From an uncultured Lachnospiraceae bacterium (GTDB lineage: Bacteria; Bacillota; Clostridia; Lachnospirales; Lachnospiraceae), in assembly GCA_949949005.1 (NCBI GenBank), contig CATLHM010000017.1, positions 1-64,000 on the forward strand: a stretch of DNA of 64,000 nt. Direction: 5' to 3'. The notes under the pieces were generated by a model, which did not search any database, had not been told where the DNA came from, and saw only the letters and a program-made list of their open reading frames with translations. Below, piece after piece: positions 61,812 to 64,000 of this stretch (within the stretch, counting starts at the first letter, position 1; each line of letters opens with the position of its first letter). Position numbers and translations under genes: made by a program.

Positions 61812-62204
61812 TCAGCTTCTTTTAATAAAAGTCTGCCCGCACTTGGGACACCTGATTTCGATCTTTCCTTTTCCTCTGGGGATCCTGATCTTCTGCTTGC
61901 AGGAGGGGCACTTGTAAATGTGGTGGGTCTTTCTCTGGCTCATATCCCGCTTCCAAGTGGCCCAAAACTGCTTCACCTTATATTCATAGCGCAAATATAC
62001 GGCGTTTTCTGCCCTGCGTTTGTTGTAGTTTTTGGAAAGCATCCTGTAATAGGAAAATACCAGGCTCAAAATCCCCACAAAATACAAGGGGCGCAGCCCA
62101 ATCATGGATAATACCAGGCTCACGATCACCAGAATCATCAGGAAACGGTTTAGCTGGTCGTTTCCGTATCTCCCCTGCATAAACCGATAAAATTTTTCTC
62201 TCAT
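61812..62204 (-). CDS. Small membrane protein with C-terminal zinc ribbon
   Basis: 130 aa. Two helices (RFLMILVIVSLVLSMIGL and YFVGILSLVFSYYRML, about 20-57), a basic helix, then a zinc ribbon with CPSC and CPKC near 100 and 119. Common in Clostridia as a hypothetical protein. Lies 36 bp upstream of the DUF5685 gene on the same strand, likely co-transcribed. Confidence 0.85.
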   Translation of the reverse strand: MREKFYRFMQGRYGNDQLNRFLMILVIVSLVLSMIGLRPLYFVGILSLVFSYYRMLSKNYNKRRAENAVYLRYEYKVKQFWATWKRDMSQRKTHHIYKCPSCKQKIRIPRGKGKIEIRCPKCGQTFIKRS

Positions 62205-62287
62205 TTGTAGTCACGCCTTTCTGTAAATCTACCAGTTTATCCTACTTCTTTCCTGACCATAAATCAATTAACGGGATATAAAGGAAT

Positions 62288-63241
62288 CTAAAGAATTTCT
62301 AAAGAAACCGCCGCACCGGAAAGCTTTTGGAATAAGTCCTCAAAGAGAGCGTCCCGGTTCACACAATAGACATATCGGATGAAATGTCTCGTGGGGTCAA
62401 AGCCGTAATGGTGGTCATACTCAGGAATCGGGCTGGGAACCAGCCTGTCCTTCATAAAATCCTCTTCCAAAAGCCAGGCCACCGCCGTGATGTCCCAGAT
62501 CACCCTGGTCCAGGTTTGATAAGGGCTCTCCGCCGCACCGTCCCTCTCCACAATATCCACCAGATAGTTGCAGAGCTTATTTTTCCCCCGAAGGAACATT
62601 TCCAGTTCCCCCGCACTGGTAGTGCAGGAGGATACCACTCCCGCACAGGGAAGCTGTACCAGCGCCGCACCGCTGCCGAACACCACCCGGGCCGCCGCCA
62701 CATCCTGCTGACAGTTAAATTCCCGGTTATCCGGCCAATCGTGGGCGTTGCCTCCCAGCCAAACCACCACAATCCTGTCTGTGATCCGGGGATTTAACAA
62801 AAGGGCGGAGGCTATGTTGGTGATTGCCCCGATGGCGACCACATATAAGGGATGCTCGGGAGAATACTCCATGGCAAGGCCTGCCAGCTTTTCGGCCGCC
62901 TCAGAGGGCACCGGGGTCTTTTCATCCTCCATCCAGTTTTCTGACCCCCGGTATACCCGATCCCCATAGCCCTGCTTTCCCATGAGCTCCAGAATGTGAT
63001 GGATTTCCTGAAAGCTCTTTTCCATGCCGTCTTTTGGCCCCTCGGATTTGGCATTGTGAAAGGGGGCCGCACAGATGGCCTTTAAATTTATCTTTGCCCC
63101 ATCTCCCTCCGACAGGCAAAGCAGATACGCCAACGCAAACTGATCGTCAACCTCGTTGTAGGTATCGGTATCCAGTACTACGTCGATCTTTCCCGTGGGT
63201 TTTGAAAGTCTCTGAAGTAACGATAACTGCTCTTGATTCAT
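62288..63241 (-). CDS. Nucleoside hydrolase (IUNH family)
   Basis: 317 aa. Inosine-uridine-preferring nucleoside hydrolase fold, cleaving ribonucleosides to base and ribose. The calcium-site motif is DTDTYNEVDDQFAL (about residues 23-36) instead of the usual DPGxDDxxA, a known but less common variant. Other family features: VVAIGAITNIASALL, VWLGGNAHDW, EFNCQQDVAAARVVF and the late DITAVAWLL. Such variants occur in a branch whose specificity is unclear. ATG at 63241 after GAGGGGAG. Confidence 0.87.
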   Translation of the reverse strand: MNQEQLSLLQRLSKPTGKIDVVLDTDTYNEVDDQFALAYLLCLSEGDGAKINLKAICAAPFHNAKSEGPKDGMEKSFQEIHHILELMGKQGYGDRVYRGSENWMEDEKTPVPSEAAEKLAGLAMEYSPEHPLYVVAIGAITNIASALLLNPRITDRIVVVWLGGNAHDWPDNREFNCQQDVAAARVVFGSGAALVQLPCAGVVSSCTTSAGELEMFLRGKNKLCNYLVDIVERDGAAESPYQTWTRVIWDITAVAWLLEEDFMKDRLVPSPIPEYDHHYGFDPTRHFIRYVYCVNRDALFEDLFQKLSGAAVSLEIL

Positions 63242-63495
63242 ACTAACTCCCCTCTGCCCGCTTCAGCAGGCGTACTAATCAGGATTTTCTGTTTCTTTCC
63301 GCCTGGCACTCTGGCAGGCTGTGTTTCAAAAATCTAATCACTCCCAATAAGATCTATAAACGATTGTTTCTATTATAACGCGTCCTAGTCCTTTTTTCAG
63401 CAACAAATTTCCTTATGCGCAGAGGCGAATAAAAATAAAAGTATTGATAGATACAATTTCTAACAATACCTTTTGACCATATCCTCTATTATTAT

Positions 63496-63714
63496 TTAGT
63501 TTTCTTCACACTCTCTAATTTCGAACAAATCCCCAACTTCACAATTAAAAAATTCGCATAATTTCAAAAGAAAATTAGCATCAATCCTTTGAAATTCATC
63601 ACGATAATATCTGTTAAAGTTTGTCCGTTCAATATCTAAGGCTGAACATACCTTTTTCTTTGAAAGTTGATGTTCCTGTAATAGCTCTTCTAATCTCATA
63701 TGTAAATATTTCAT
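63496..63714 (-). CDS. Small XRE-family helix-turn-helix protein
   Basis: 72 aa from the ATG at 63714, which follows GAGGAG; another ATG four codons earlier has no ribosome site. The product is one Cro/C1-type helix-turn-helix (LEELLQEHQLSKKKVCSALDIERTNFNRYYR) with the usual C-terminal LCEFFNCEVGDLFEI. Such proteins often regulate a neighbouring mobile or toxin gene; none is visible before the window ends. The surrounding DNA is richer in A and T than the rest of the window, a hint of transfer. Confidence 0.85.
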   Translation of the reverse strand: MKYLHMRLEELLQEHQLSKKKVCSALDIERTNFNRYYRDEFQRIDANFLLKLCEFFNCEVGDLFEIRECEEN

Positions 63715-63726
63715 ATTTCTCCTCAT

Positions 63727-64000
63727 TTCTGCGCTGCTTTTTGCGCATATCGAGTTTGTGGAAGCAGCGCAGACACAAACTTACAGAGGAAAGATTTGAA
63801 AAATCTTTCACTCTTTTATACCCCTTCCTAATTCACAAGCCGTGCTTGCGATATGGAATTAATAGATCATTTGAATACTCACTTCCAAACTTCCAAGTTT
63901 CCTTTTTTATTTACAGTTTAAACAATGTCTGGCGAAAATATAACTCGCTATATAGACTTGCTTAAATAGAGGGGCTATAATAAGCATATTTAAATAGACA
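63727..64000. other. AT-rich end of window without a recognised gene
   Basis: Open frames here are short and lack ribosome sites and recognisable motifs. The promoter of the XRE gene should lie here, but I cannot point to it with confidence. Confidence 0.4.

Noticed and set aside
63621-63965. Plus-strand frame of 114 codons opposite the XRE gene
   Set aside because: No ribosome site, no motifs, AT-rich composition effect.

Overview
The window is about 64 kb of bacterial chromosome from a spore-forming anaerobic Firmicute, most probably a Lachnospiraceae member. I infer this from the spoVA sporulation genes, AddAB, an ECF vitamin transporter, a Cys-type (anaerobic) sulfatase, BceAB-type ABC exporters, and small families of unknown function that I recall from this group (DUF6062, DUF5685, DUF6106). 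I cannot name a genus. I saw no rRNA, tRNA, CRISPR array, prophage or insertion sequence. Most genes lie on the minus strand.

Layout. 0.2-6.4 kb: a decayed AAA-ATPase-like gene, then a BceAB-like ABC exporter divergent from a LytTR/GHKL two-component pair, with a repeat array between them. 6.6-7.1 kb: a YefM antitoxin with a broken YoeB toxin. 7.2-9.9 kb: a sulfatase and a divergent LacI-type regulator. 9.9-13.1 kb: an ECF transporter (S, fused A, T). 13.2-20.4 kb: addA/addB. 20.4-27.4 kb: HAD phosphatase, Xaa-Pro aminopeptidase, spoVAE, GH31 glucosidase. 26.4-28.2 kb: ridA-aroK-EamA operon. 28.4-29.8 kb: spoVAA-spoVAB. 30-37 kb: an EEP-family hydrolase behind an Rpn remnant, GH125 mannosidase, an AAA/PD-(D/E)XK protein, a polyprenyl-phosphate sugar transferase and an esterase. 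37-44 kb: eutH, a second Xaa-Pro peptidase, spoVAD, an SGNH/MBOAT O-acylation pair and spoVAC. 44-49 kb: a second BceAB exporter with its own BceRS-type regulators. 49-64 kb: DUF6062, TetR, MocR/PdxR-type regulator, DUF2225, glnS, a PocR/GAF-like protein, guaB, a J-domain protein, a nucleoside hydrolase and small genes of unknown function.

Three patterns cross gene boundaries. (1) The spoVA genes, normally one operon, are split here into four transcription units (AE, AA-AB, AD, AC) spread over 20 kb. Three of them carry a good sigma-G/F-type promoter and the fourth a weaker one. (2) At least five unrelated genes (sensor kinase, AddB, GH31, EamA transporter, sugar transferase) contain in-frame tandem DNA repeats of 15, 18 or 21 bp that insert hydrophilic segments. 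Repeats of 13, 14 and 37-38 bp also occur between genes. (3) Remnants of selfish-type nuclease/ATPase families (AAA-ATPase_like, Rpn) are fused to the ends of resident genes.

Gene names rest on motif recognition by eye. No database search was run.
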